Below are positions 53,222 through 64,000 of a stretch of DNA of 64,000 nucleotides, in pieces (the first letter of the stretch is position 1; every line of letters begins with the position of its first letter). The position numbers were made by a program, and so were the translations under genes. This DNA is from Knufia peltigerae. Its lineage: Eukaryota; Ascomycota; Eurotiomycetes; Chaetothyriales; Trichomeriaceae. The notes below the pieces were generated by a model. That model saw nothing but the letters and a program-made list of their open reading frames with translations. It was not told the origin of the DNA and searched no databases. The stretch spans positions 372,001 to 436,000 of the forward strand of contig JAPDRN010000009.1 of NCBI GenBank assembly GCA_030247855.1, read 5' to 3'.

Positions 53222-56200
53222 ACCAAAATTGGTACCAAGGTGATGTGAACCCCCAAGGTCTCAAATGGAGGAACAAAAATGATGAGATGAGAAATGTTTC
53301 CGTCCCTTGGGCTCATACTGTGCCGTACGGAAGAGGTTGACGAACCTGTAGGTTACACTCTCCCCCTGAGATTGACGCCTCGACGTTGTCATCCTCGGTA
53401 GTGGGCGATTATACTGATCTCACGAGTAAAACTGACCGGTGAGGGAGGAGAACTCTTGGCCTGACATCACACAAAAGATTGTTGTCGTAAAAATAAAAGG
53501 AAAGAATTGGATTTCCCAAAAGTTATCTACAGATATTTGTCCTCGGATTTTCTTACTATATCTCCAGTACTTGGTATTTTGAAAGAAATCCTCAGTGCCC
53601 TAATTTGTTTGAAAATTGATGTCAATCAAAGCACCAACGCGAGGTATGAGATTCACACGACGCGAGGTATTTGATTTGTCTTTTTTTTTTGTTCTCATGG
53701 TACTCGGCGCGTAATACAGCAAGCTTTTAGTTGTAAGTAAATCTATAGTACATACAGTACATTGCAAAAAAGTAAGAGAGGAGGTACGACTGAACCAAAA
53801 GTATTACAGATTACCTTACCTAGGTAGGGGCAGGTCTTCCAAGGTGTGTCGTATGAGTCATCCATGTCGGGGTGTACATCTGGTAAGATACTTTCACAGT
53901 ACTTATTTCCGCTTCACTCTCTACATCAGTCTACTCTACCCCATTTGTTTATATACATGTACACCTACAAAAGTCACCAAAATCAACCAGAAGAAAAAAC
54001 CGCCCCATGTCCTTTCCGGGCTTCAAAGAGAGAAAAAGGCTGTTTCAAAAGTACCGAATCACACAGTACATCATCAAGACAACATTATTATGACCACCTG
54101 GGCATTGATTTCTCAATCTGACATCCTTGTCCAGACCCTTACCATTTACTTTCTAGGCCCCCCCTCCCCCCTTTAAACCTATGACCATTACATTTGACGC
54201 CACATGAGAACTCTACCTGCCATAAACTCTTTCGTCCGAGGCATTTACAGTTTTGATTTCTTCTTTTGGGGTCGTCGAAATAGTCAAAGCAGGGAGGAGA
54301 GACACGACGAGTCATTTGACAGAAAGGCAGACAAGAAAGCGAGGCGGACATACTCCGTACAGGAAAACTTTCTAGTCCGAATCGATCACCCCCTGGCTAG
54401 TCCCTGGGTTCCCCCCGGGGCAGTCTCAGATCACCATCTATCTCTGCATAGTCTTGAATTAAAAAAACAAAAAGAACACACTTACCTCGAGTATGTCGTG
54501 AAAAGCATTATAAACTTCAGCCCTGGCCACATGGTGTTTTTCCTGTCTCTTTTGCCATCATCATTGTCGTCATCAACAAGAAAACAAGACTTGGTACCCA
54601 CCTTGCTGTACCACCAAAGGGACGATGAAGATAATGAGGCCCCCAACAGATCGCAAAACGTAAAGAAGCGAAAATCACGGAGCTATGACACGGGGGCCGC
54701 CTGGGGTAGATGGGGGCAAAGCATGAGCCAGCCGCTCAAAGTACGCAGTCTCTCTTTGCCTCTGATGAATGACGGACATGTTTCGTACTACTCGAGAAGC
54801 ACCTACCAAAAGAACCTTGGTAAAGCTACAGTAGGGTTTTTAGGCAAATAGTGTGGTGACGTGACAAGCCCAGAGCCTCCAAAACCCCCAACTGACCCCT
54901 GTATCTCCAGCCTCCGAGACCACCGCTATCCTATACCCTAAAGGAGGCATGTGCCCGTCCAAGATAGAAGTACTGTACCCCGGACGGGAATTCCAGGTAC
55001 GGGCTCAAAGCTCACACAAACTCGTGGCTCATCCGGTAGACTTTCCCTCCCCCCCTCAAGACCTTCAAAAGAACTCAATGTCCCTTTCACTTGTTGGCAG
55101 ACAAGCAAAGATGAAACAAGAAAGGCCGGGGTATCCTGGGATAGAGTTGACTTACCGCTCAGAGGGCCAGCCCGCGACAGAACTCAGACCTTGGAAGGCG
55201 CACACCTGGTACTCCGTCCAACTCAACAACACGGATGTCGGCCTGTAAGATTCGGCCTCTGTCGCACAGGTCCACGTCCGCGGCCACTCCTTATCTCGCC
55301 TGGACCTAGCTGGGATCCTTGTCCTCAAGTGTTCGTAGCTCGCACTAAACGCACCATCGAATGATGTATGCCATGGCGCCAATAGGTGCTACAATAGAAT
55401 CACAAAAGTATCGACCATGAGGTTAGAGATGATCCAGTTTAATAGAATCAAATGTGTCGTGAGTAGTTTTAAGCCGAATATGACAACAGAGAAGTACTCT
55501 GTCGAGAGAAACTGTAGATCCATACGGTACTTGCGAGATATGCCCGATGCTGTTCATGGTTGTCGATCTCTAACTCGATAACCACCGGAGGAAGCCCTGG
55601 AGATAAAATTCAGACTGTGTCTGGAGCCAAAGGGTTCTAGCCTTCCGGGGGCGACCAAGCACCCGGATACCCTCCCATCTCTCCAGGTTTTCTCTTCAAG
55701 TTTACGCCATGGGACGGCACAAGAGCCTGGCCGGAGCGTATGCCAAACTCGTATCCTACCGCTGTTGCCGTTCTTTCCGGCTTGAAGATGATGAATGGAC
55801 AGGGCACAGGCTCATAACAGCACTCGTGAGTTGTCGGAGAGGATGTCCGTCAAAGAAAGGGTTGCTAGCGTTACAAGGATCTTTTGCCTCTACGTCTGCG
55901 CAGGCAAAAAAGTCTGTCAGTGAAAAAGACACAAACCCGTGGTGTTTCTCTCGACGGCTACCTACCTTACGCATCCGTGGTAATTCAAGGAGCCAGCAGT
56001 CTAGACTGCACGAGTTTCCAAATGAAGATAAACCTTGATTTGAGGCATTGGCCACATAAGAGCTGCCGTTGTCTAGATGGTGCGCCACAAGTGTGCACCT
56101 ACACCTTTGAAATCAGTCCGTCTGTAAACCACGTCTTCAGATACTTCGACAAGCCTCCCCGACCCGTAGGGAAGTCTCAGGTCTGGCACGCTGAACTCGA

Positions 56201-56763
56201 ATTGCCGATCAGTTCTCGCTCAATCGGACTAAGTACTCGTTACGAGTCATGGCTTGGGGCTGCTAGAAGTATATTGTAGGCCTGCAACCCCTGCTTAGCC
56301 CCATAGATACCCTGCATCTCGCTTGCTTCAATGCATAAGGACCCGCGGAGGACGTACATACAATACGTGACCGATAGTACCAATTCGGTATTGTGTTCGT
56401 CAGTGGCGCCCCTTCTCTGGAGTCTGAGCGTGGAAACACATCAGGCAGAATAATGGTTGTCTCCGGCATTATTATGGCTGCTCCAAATTCCCAAACGATC
56501 GCGTGAGGACATACCCTGGGAGGACTGCGCCAAAGGTATCACAGTGGTCCAGCTATGATCCCGCGCTGGTGCTCAACCAGGACCTGACCGAAGTGAAATG
56601 ATTGGCCTTGTCTAGCTTTCTTCTATCGACACTCTTAGGGCCTTGAGTAGAAGGGAAACGAGCACAGTCGAAAGCCCAGGGACAAACAGAGGCGGCGACC
56701 GTGGGTAGCCTGGAAGTGTGTGGTCCAGGGGTCAATCACTGAGAGGGTGCCTCTTACTCCTGG

Positions 56764-56830
56764 CCTCAGCCCCAGGCTTGACCCGGGCCCCGTTTTCAGG
56801 GTGTGCCGGATCAAAAATCTGGGCCTGAGG
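56764..56830. repeat. Imperfect GC-rich 67-base hairpin
   Basis: Reading inward from both ends, CCTCAG/CTGAGG, CCCAG/CTGGG, TTGA/TCAA and CCGG/CCGG pair in register with small bulges. The loop is about 19 bases. It is isolated in non-coding DNA. Confidence 0.45.
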
Positions 56831-59800
56831 TGATGCTATCAAGCTCTGTACTAGCCCAGACCTCGCCCGAGAATGTTAAAAGCCCATGGAACAGGGGGTA
56901 TGGTCTCTAGTCCCAGAACGTACTTCCAACCTGGCCAAATCGAGTTGTGCGGTGGAGTGTGATTTCCGTCAAGTGCAATGCTGGTGTTTTGAACATGGTT
57001 GCGGTCTGCAAGGACCAACAGAATCTGGAAAAGGAGAATTGGGTAAGGAGCCGTATACCTGTAGCCCTAACCACCTTCCTGACAGCTGATCAAAGCCCTT
57101 GGGTTAGAAGCGACCACCCGGTGAGGGAAGAACAAGTCCTGGAGGGAGAAAACAGGCCCTTTGCGAGAAAATGCGCCCTCTGGTACCCTTTACATCGCAT
57201 GATCGCCTGAATGGCCAGCTATGGCAATGATTCTCTCTTTCTCTACAGAGTATCATTCGTTGCTGCTGGAGGAATTTGCTCTTCCCATTCAGAGACAACT
57301 ACCAGTCGTCTGCTGGTCACCACTGACAGACGATCTTGCGGAAGTTGCCGTACTCGCACTGCTAGCAGCTACAAAGAGCAGCTGAGTACAGCTCACGGCC
57401 TCTATTGGACGCGTCAAAAATGTGGTTTAATTTCCGAATCTCGATCTGTTTTCATCCTGCTCGGATATTTTCTCCTCGAACCAAAAGATATCCATGGTCG
57501 AGCAGATAACTCTTGGTAAACTTGTTTTTTCTCTCCCATCACTAATGTGCTTGTTGACTGGTATGATTACGTGTGTGCCTGTAATGTTGCTGGATCATAA
57601 ACTTCTCCTCGACTTTGTGATCGACTGTCGCGGCGCCTTAAAACATGTAGAGTTTGTGATTTTGGTGGGCTCAACGCCCTCCACCGGTTGATTCTCTTCC
57701 GACCCTGTGAGACAACTCCCATCATTGGCTTCAACACCAGGAGTGTCAGGGATGTGATCAGTGTTCCCCCGCAAAGTCAAAAAAGTCAATGAATCATGTG
57801 CCCTGCAAGGCGCTGTAACAGATGGAAGAGTATCGTACTGTATCTGTGTAAGCGTCCTGTTAGGTAAGTGAGCGAACCCTGGAAGGCCCCAATCTACAAA
57901 GTTCGAGGTACGAGTAAGTGAAGTCTCCAGTAATATTAATCGAGTAACTTCTGCGCAGAAAGAGGTCTGTATAACATCGTCACGTGTGCCAAGGCGTTCT
58001 AATGTCGACGGTCTGGCCTTGTCCACCTAATGTGTCTGCGTTTTACCGAGTTCGGTGAGTCCGAAATCCACATTCGGGACTTGCCCTGCCATGACTGAAA
58101 TGGCCATGCAGAGACACCTTGGGCTTGATGTGGCAAATGTTGGCATGTTCAAGGACTAGTTAGGAATGTCGGATAGCCAACGCCGCCAACTCATGACAGT
58201 ATTTGCAAGGTTGGGGGGGTTTTTTTTGCGCTGTCTCGGGGGATCCACCTAGGACACTGGGTCACGGAGACCATTTTGTCGTTAAGTAGGCTGGTGATTG
58301 GCGGTTTCGTACCGATTGACTATCCCGGCGCCTCTGACCTGGCCAGGGTGTAGATGAGCCGCCTCAAAAGGGAAACCCAGACATGGGATTTCAATACTTG
58401 CACCATAACAGATACCAATACCAGAATTCCGTACATGCGTCCCGCATTCCATCCCCCACTTCAAAAAGGGCACGTAGGCGAGATGTCAAGTGTCAAAGTG
58501 CCAGATTTCGTCCCTAGGCGAAACTTATCTTCAAAGATCCTGGAAAGTGCCCAAGGTGGAGTGCCGGGGCTGCTACCACTAATCGTGCAAGAGATACTAG
58601 CCTTCAGCTGTCCAGCTGTGTCTACGACTAGTCGCTGTGGTATGCATTGGTGGCCCCCGTAGACAAAAGGTTTGCGGCACAACGTTTTCTTTAGACTGGC
58701 AGGCCTGTGGGTCGCTGGGGGATTGATGCATATCGACTCGAGCTCGAGGGCTCGGGATTGAGCCGTGTTGTTTGACCTTTTGTTTTCGGCAAAAGACTTT
58801 GAAAATTTCAGTGCCAAAATCCACGCCTTGTGGCGATTGATATCGCGTCCCAAAGTCTTGTTTACAGCTGAAAATGGATTATGGACCTGGAGGCAACATG
58901 CATCACGAGTCATGGAATGAGCCCACCTAGGAAAAACCACCCAAAGCACCGAAAAATCCTCTGATTTTGGCTTGAAGTTATCCTTTCCATTACCATACCT
59001 TCCGCAGGTAGCAGCCTGGGCAGCGACTATATTGGCCACCAAAGTCCTTTCCAGCCGGGCCCATGTGACGTGTCGGTGGCCTGTTCAGTTGGTGATCAAC
59101 AGCAGTGTATTGTGCAGACTCAAGTCTTCGCTGATGGGATCCTTGTTCTAGCATGTACACTGCATGGAGCTGGATGGGTCTATTGTGCTGTCGTCGACAT
59201 TCCCAAGCCATGACAGCCCATGGAACTCCACCGTAATTCAGTAGGATAATATCATCCAACACGAATGGGGAAAATGAATGCAATTCTCATTTTGCTTGTC
59301 CCTGGATCTTTGACCCTGCTAGGGTCTCATACCATGTCCGCCGCCGCCGCATGAGGCCACACCACCTGGTGGCCTTTGCAGATACGAGGTCTTTCCGACC
59401 CGGCCGAAGGCGCAAATAATACAGTCAAAGGCTAACAATGTACCAGGGTACCAGCCATCTGCATGTGTAAATTGCGACAAGGAAAGTATAATATTGACCC
59501 GAGACTCGACAGGTCTGTGATTCTGTCAATGAAGAGCTTTGAGCACGTAATTGGCTCCCCCAGCCCAAGCAATGTTTCTTCTGCTGTATGTGTATTTTCT
59601 GTTCCTGTTGTATCATTACATGTGCCCTGTAAACTCTGTCTCTTGCCGAAAAAAGTGCTGTTCTGATCCGAAAAAAACGAGGCTGGCATTGCCGTAAGGA
59701 TGAAGTGTCATGCCTGGAAGGTAAAACAACAACGTAAAGTATCCCCGAATGAAGACAGACTAAAACTGTAAGGTCAAAAACAAACTCGCTTCGCCACCCC

Positions 59801-59832
59801 AAATGAAACCCGTTCTATTGCCGTAGATCACT

Positions 59833-61050
59833 TTATCTTGTTGTTGAATCGGATTGCTGCTGTCGCCGCAGATGGTCCTGCTCGTAGGCTGCAGCTGCAG
59901 CATTTTGCTCTCTTTCACGAGCATGACGCAATGCAGGCAGTTGACGCCTGCGGGCATTGATGAACCAGTTGCTGATCTGTTGCACGGTCAGTCACATATT
60001 TTCTTCCCCTTTGAGCGCTAATTGTTTCATACTTGGTTCATAGAGAGATTCGTTCGAGACACCAATATTTGCTTTTCGTCCTCCGTAGGGTACGGATGTT
60101 CGAGGTGATCGTGAAACCAAGCTCGTAAGATGTCCGTAATGTGGCGGGGAAGATTACCTCTCCTCCTCCTATTTTGACCATTTGCATCCATCGTGACGGT
60201 GGGCGAGGTGGGCTGATGAACTCCCGTAGGTGACGGAGCATAGTCGGACGATCCGTAGGAAGAAGGATAAGCTATGCTCGCACGGTAGTCGTATGGCGAC
60301 GGTGCAAATCTTGCATAGTCCATTTGGGGGGTTTGCCTTGCGATAGGGGGATAGGCCTGGCCATACCTATGGGCCGGGTCATAGTATGGAGCTCTGTCAG
60401 ATCCGTACGAATAGCTGTCCTGTCCGGTATGAGGCCCGGTCGAAGTTGGGTATGGAGGAGGATATGCAGTAGAGGTCGGTGAGTAAGGAGAGTCAAAATT
60501 GCCTACGCGATCGAGATCGCGGAGAGGTGGCAAGCTGGACTGGTCTCTTGAAGCTGAGTACGAGGGCTGTGGTTGATAAGAGACGCGTGGCTGCGCGTTG
60601 TAAGGGCTCGTCAGATCGGAAAACTGTTGCGTCGTCCAAGAGGAGCTGCGACGGTCGTATGCAGAGTCGATGCTACGAGTGGACATAGTCTCGTAGCCTT
60701 CAATACTGTTGCCTGTCTGTGAGTGCTCTGGCGACTGAGGTTCTGATCGAGACGGAAGTGTTGGCTCATGAAATATCTTTCTAGTCATAATGTCGCATTG
60801 GGTGGCTGGTAAAGGATTGCCAGTCGGTAGCTCGATAGAGGACGGGTTCAGATTTGTCCCAAGAATCTGAAAAGTGTCAGTTCCACTCTCGACACATTGG
60901 TCAGAGATTTACCTCTCGGAAAGATGGTAGCTGGTGTTGTTGCTGAGCGATCAAAGCTTGTGAGGGATCAGGTAGGATATTTTTGGAGGGGTCAATCCTG
61001 CCCGAGTCAAATGGATTAGAAGCAGAGCCATAAGGATTGTAAGGATCCAT
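59833..61050 (-). CDS. TALE-class (KN) homeobox transcription factor
   Basis: Three exons, complement(join(59833..59976,60033..60866,60913..61050)), encode 371 residues. Exon 1 starts MDPYNPYGSASNPFDSGRIDPSK and ends HQLPSFRE, spliced to ILGTNLNPSSIELP. The middle region is Tyr/Ser/Pro rich (PPPYPTSTGPHTGQDSYSYG) and probably a disordered activation or interaction region. The homeodomain is near the C-terminus: RRRRGNLPRHITDILRAWFHDHLEHPYPTEDEKQILVSRTNLSMNQ joins across the last intron to ISNWFINARRRQLPAL. The three-residue TALE insertion (HPYP context) and WFINARRR in helix 3 are clear. A Gln-rich tail closes it. Yeast relatives are Cup9 and Tos8; fungal relatives act in development. The ATG at 60788 would drop exon 1, but the spliced form keeps frame across a GTAAAT/TTTTCAG intron. 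Confidence 0.92.
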
Positions 61051-64000
61051 GAATGATTAAAGGAGGAATTAAAGTAGATGTTCTGTAAGTCGGACCCCGG
61101 ATGCGATCCCGTTAAGAAAGTCAAGAGACTTTAGATGGGCGGGAGTTCGCAGTGTCAGGCCGGGGGGACCTGCCTTCGAACCACGAACTCCTGTACCACG
61201 GGAAAGCATGATCAGAGGAGGACAACGAAGGGAACAAAGGTCGTGCATGACCGAAAATGCCAACGATGCATGGTTCAGAAGATGAGTGTCAAAACCTTCG
61301 CATGACAGAAGTGACAGTGCATTGTTGAACGGGCTGGATGGCCCTTCTCTGGAGGCAAGGAAAGGGGAATTTACAGTGAAGATTGTGAGGTGAAGGCACG
61401 ACAAGTTGTACTTACACGCGAGAGCGTCGGGACTCCAGGTTCGTGCCGGGCAATGGGCAGGTCTGGTCCTGGTCTTGGGGTCCGGCAGGTCTACTTCAGG
61501 TTGAACTGGGTCTGTGGGAGCCGGGTCGTAGGGCGATGCTGTCAACGAGGAAGCTTGTTGAATAGGTAGGAGAAGATGATCTCAAGTTCAGTCAGGATAT
61601 GGACTTGTAACATGAGATATAGAGATCTCGTCCGCGGGCGTTTAGGTTCGTTGGCGGTGGTGAGTGGCGTTGTCGGGAGTGGAGTCGTATTGATCGGTCT
61701 GGGTCAAGGCGTCGCGAGCAGTTGAATAGAGAGACCAGGTGTTACAGGTAGGGATTTCTGGTGTAAGACTCGGCGAGCATGACCTACGGTAGAGGGTCCG
61801 GGACCACAGATCCTGGTCTTGAGATCCTGAGCCACGGTCGTCGAAGCAAGGATTGTCGATGTGTCAGATGCGAGGGAGGGACGAGGCTAGGGTAGAGTTG
61901 CAGGACAAGGGTGGACTATTGTGGTTCACATGACGGTGTACAAGGTCAAGTCAAATTTCCGCATTGGGGGTCGCCAGAGAAGCCCAACGAGTGGTAAAGG
62001 CAGAACGAGAGGCTCTTGCACCCAGGGCAGCACGACCAGGGCTAGTGGACTGACGGAGACGAAGACGCTAGCATAACGTGAAAGAGGGGACGCGATCGAT
62101 CGTAAATGGCCTTTCCTCAGATGGTCCAGGGTCTTGAGAGTCAAAAATGCCGGAGCCATGGTGTAGAATGCGCAGGCGGAAGCCACCAGGCTGGGTCCCT
62201 TGCTGTGGACAAGGAGGCGAACAAACGGACATGATGATTGGCGGCGGTACTAGTAGAGTGGCCGGACAAGGACGGGATCGCGGAGAAGTAGGACCCAGGG
62301 GGGTTTAGGAGGGGAGTGCTTCTGGGACATGCGTACACTGCATGGCTGGCATAGCCAGTGACGGATGGCAGGATGAGAAGGAGGCCCCTGGCAGATGGTA
62401 GGTATGGTACGAGTACGGAGAACAATATGGCGCCTTTTGCAGAGGTACGGATACTAGTGTACTGTAGGTTCAGCTGGCATTGTAGGCGACGTACTGTAAA
62501 ATCGAACAGAGGTGGATCCGGATGGACGATGGTGAGCGACAGGGCTCCCCCCAAGTGCCAGAGAGCGGGAGGATTGGGCCGGCCGCCAACGACAGGAAAC
62601 TGGGCTATGGCTGCGTCAGCGTCTGTCAAAGGTGTGAGGTGAGGTGAATGGTGCTAAAAGTCAAAAAAGAAGCCGTTGATGATGTTGTCGAACGGTTGAC
62701 CCAGCGGTGGAGAACACGAGAGAGAAGCGGATACATGGTGTGTGGCAGTGGAGCGATGCACTCCAGCGTAGAGAGATACCGAGTAGGACTAGTAGAGACA
62801 TCCGAGAATGCAAGGTCAAGCAAGGGCGAGTCGCACGCACGGAGCATTATCCGTTGCTATGTGGGAGGAAGTGCTCCTATTGCGCTGTACTCATATCGCT
62901 GAGTGCATGCAAGCAAGAGGCAGGGGACAGGGGTCGAGGGGCACGGATCTTTCGTATCATTGGCCTGCAACAAGTCAGACGGAGGAGCCCTGGCCATGGC
63001 AGAAGGAGGCCTTGTTAGCTGCAGCGACTGTACGCTAGAATTTCTCAATCACCGCATTGGTGGATAAAGAGGATGGCATTCTTGGTAATGTCATGTCAGT
63101 AATGTCGAGGGTCAGTGGCGGTCACAGAAGGAGGGGGAACAGACCAGGGCTTTGACTTGATAATGTCATGGCTGTTCGCTTGTGGCCGGATCGACATGGT
63201 CCTTTTTCCCAGCCAGGACCGACTAGTGAATGGTATACGAGGATGAGAAGGTCACAACTGGTTACCTGCTGCATATGGCTTCTGAAAAGTCGGGAAGTGT
63301 GTGGTCGGGTCCGGAGTAACAAAGCAGCGGGCGACACTCACACACAGCGCGGACAATAATAAACATAATCCATGCATTTAATGTACTTTACGTGTACTTC
63401 GTATACTATAAATCAAACACAAATTTGTCCACAATAGGCGATATGTATATCCATTCAAAGCATCGCACATTCCATGAGATCCTGCAACCAATACCCCTCA
63501 AGGTCGCAGGAGACTTGTCTCGACTTTTAAAGTAGCTCCAGCGGATAGCACGGCAGTCTGTCCTTCCAGCCAAATGCCAACCCTCGGACTCGGATATCTC
63601 CAGGCTTGCTGGAGTGATGGTGCCAGACCTATCGAGATCCCGCATCTCGGCTTTTATTTATGTGTTGTTGGAGACCATATCGACCGGTCGGAAAGCCCGC
63701 GAATGCTTAGCAGCCGCAGCTCTGGTTGACTGTACAGTACAGTAGCTACGGAGTTTCTGCTATGGAGTAAATCCACTCTTCCGAACTTGCAGCTCAGTTT
63801 TTCGGAGCATGGAAACTTGTCCCGTTGAGTTCAATATTGATGCCACAAGAGAGACAAGAGAGAAACAATATCCACCTCCCTTGGCTTTTTATTCTCGTTT
63901 TGCTCCACGGAGCCTTGGACTCCCTCCTGGCCTCGTAGCTGAGATACCCAGGTCCCCATACAAGTTGTAGTCAAGATTCAACGGCTGAACGAGAGACAGG
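61051..64000. other. At least 3 kb upstream of the homeobox gene, no gene recognised
   Basis: A minus-strand frame of about 160 codons (61069-61545) starts at TTG and stops 19 bases before the homeobox ATG, so it is not called. A GTAAGT donor-like site on the minus strand (complement of about 61410-61415) suggests a spliced 5' leader. ACGGAGTA-type words occur at 62411-62420 and 63745. Nothing else was recognised up to the window edge. Confidence 0.5.

Larger units (their letters stand above)
51366..59832. other. 8.5-kb region without a supportable gene
   Basis: It lies between the 5' end of the oxidoreductase gene and the 3' end of the homeobox gene, both on the minus strand. Frames reach at most about 215 codons, often from non-ATG starts, and none shows a family pattern. 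It holds a GATA-rich stretch, two microsatellites, copies of the ACTCCGTAC word (52849-52859, 54351-54360, near 55208) and an imperfect GC-rich hairpin (56764-56830). It may include a long 5' leader, non-coding RNA or decayed repeats. Confidence 0.5.

Noticed and set aside
54204..54851. 215-codon plus-strand frame starting with ATG in the gene desert
   Set aside because: Composition resembles random translation, it contains the dispersed non-coding ACTCCGTAC word, and no domain is visible.
58461..59042. 193-codon minus-strand frame
   Set aside because: Starts at TTG, no family pattern, composition like random sequence.

Overview
The window is nuclear DNA from a filamentous ascomycete (Pezizomycotina). 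Most genes carry one to four short GT-AG introns of about 45-120 bases. The gene content is typical of the group: a Zn2Cys6 regulator, a fungal rhodopsin-domain membrane protein, a TALE homeobox factor and single-copy housekeeping genes. Gene styles and the recurring GTACTCCGTAC word in intergenic DNA would fit Eurotiomycetes (possibly a black-yeast relative), but the class is an inference I cannot settle here. Exon joins were worked out by hand from splice sites and protein continuity. No tRNA, rRNA, CRISPR array or transposase gene was recognised.

Layout. 1-9.9 kb: a truncated DUF155/RMD1-like gene, the pyruvate dehydrogenase E1 alpha gene, the PHO85-type CDK gene, and a 1,510-residue protein with a C-terminal methyltransferase-like fold, all on the minus strand. 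9.9-19 kb: a 4-kb divergent intergenic region, a THO1-like SAP-domain gene (+), a repeat island containing an A/C-only microsatellite and a composite 200-bp tandem repeat, and a TLS1/Hep59-family gene (-). 19.5-28.5 kb: a sulfate permease (-) bracketed by a 58-bp inverted repeat, mitochondrial ribosomal protein bL12m (+), pyrroline-5-carboxylate reductase (-), CTD-kinase subunit CTK3 (+), and HAT1 (-). 29-38 kb: a rhodopsin-domain membrane protein (+), a ZIP9/ATX2-like metal transporter (+), a CDC4-like F-box/WD40 protein (+), and the mitochondrial phosphate carrier (-). 38.9-51.4 kb: a Zn2Cys6 transcription factor (-), RTT103 (+), a GH47 alpha-mannosidase (-), MED20 (+), and a flavodoxin-less diflavin-reductase-type protein (-). 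51.4-64 kb: an 8.5-kb stretch without a supportable gene, then a three-exon TALE homeobox gene (-) with at least 3 kb of open upstream DNA.

The genes are mostly unrelated core functions, not a biosynthetic cluster. One loose theme is RNA polymerase II and chromatin: CTK3, RTT103, MED20, HAT1, THO1 and TLS1 homologues lie within 34 kb. I found no clear new multi-gene system. The observations most worth checking are the composite repeat island, the transition-rich inverted repeat around the sulfate permease, the degenerate methyltransferase domain, the two in-frame PHO85 starts, and the gene desert next to the homeobox gene.
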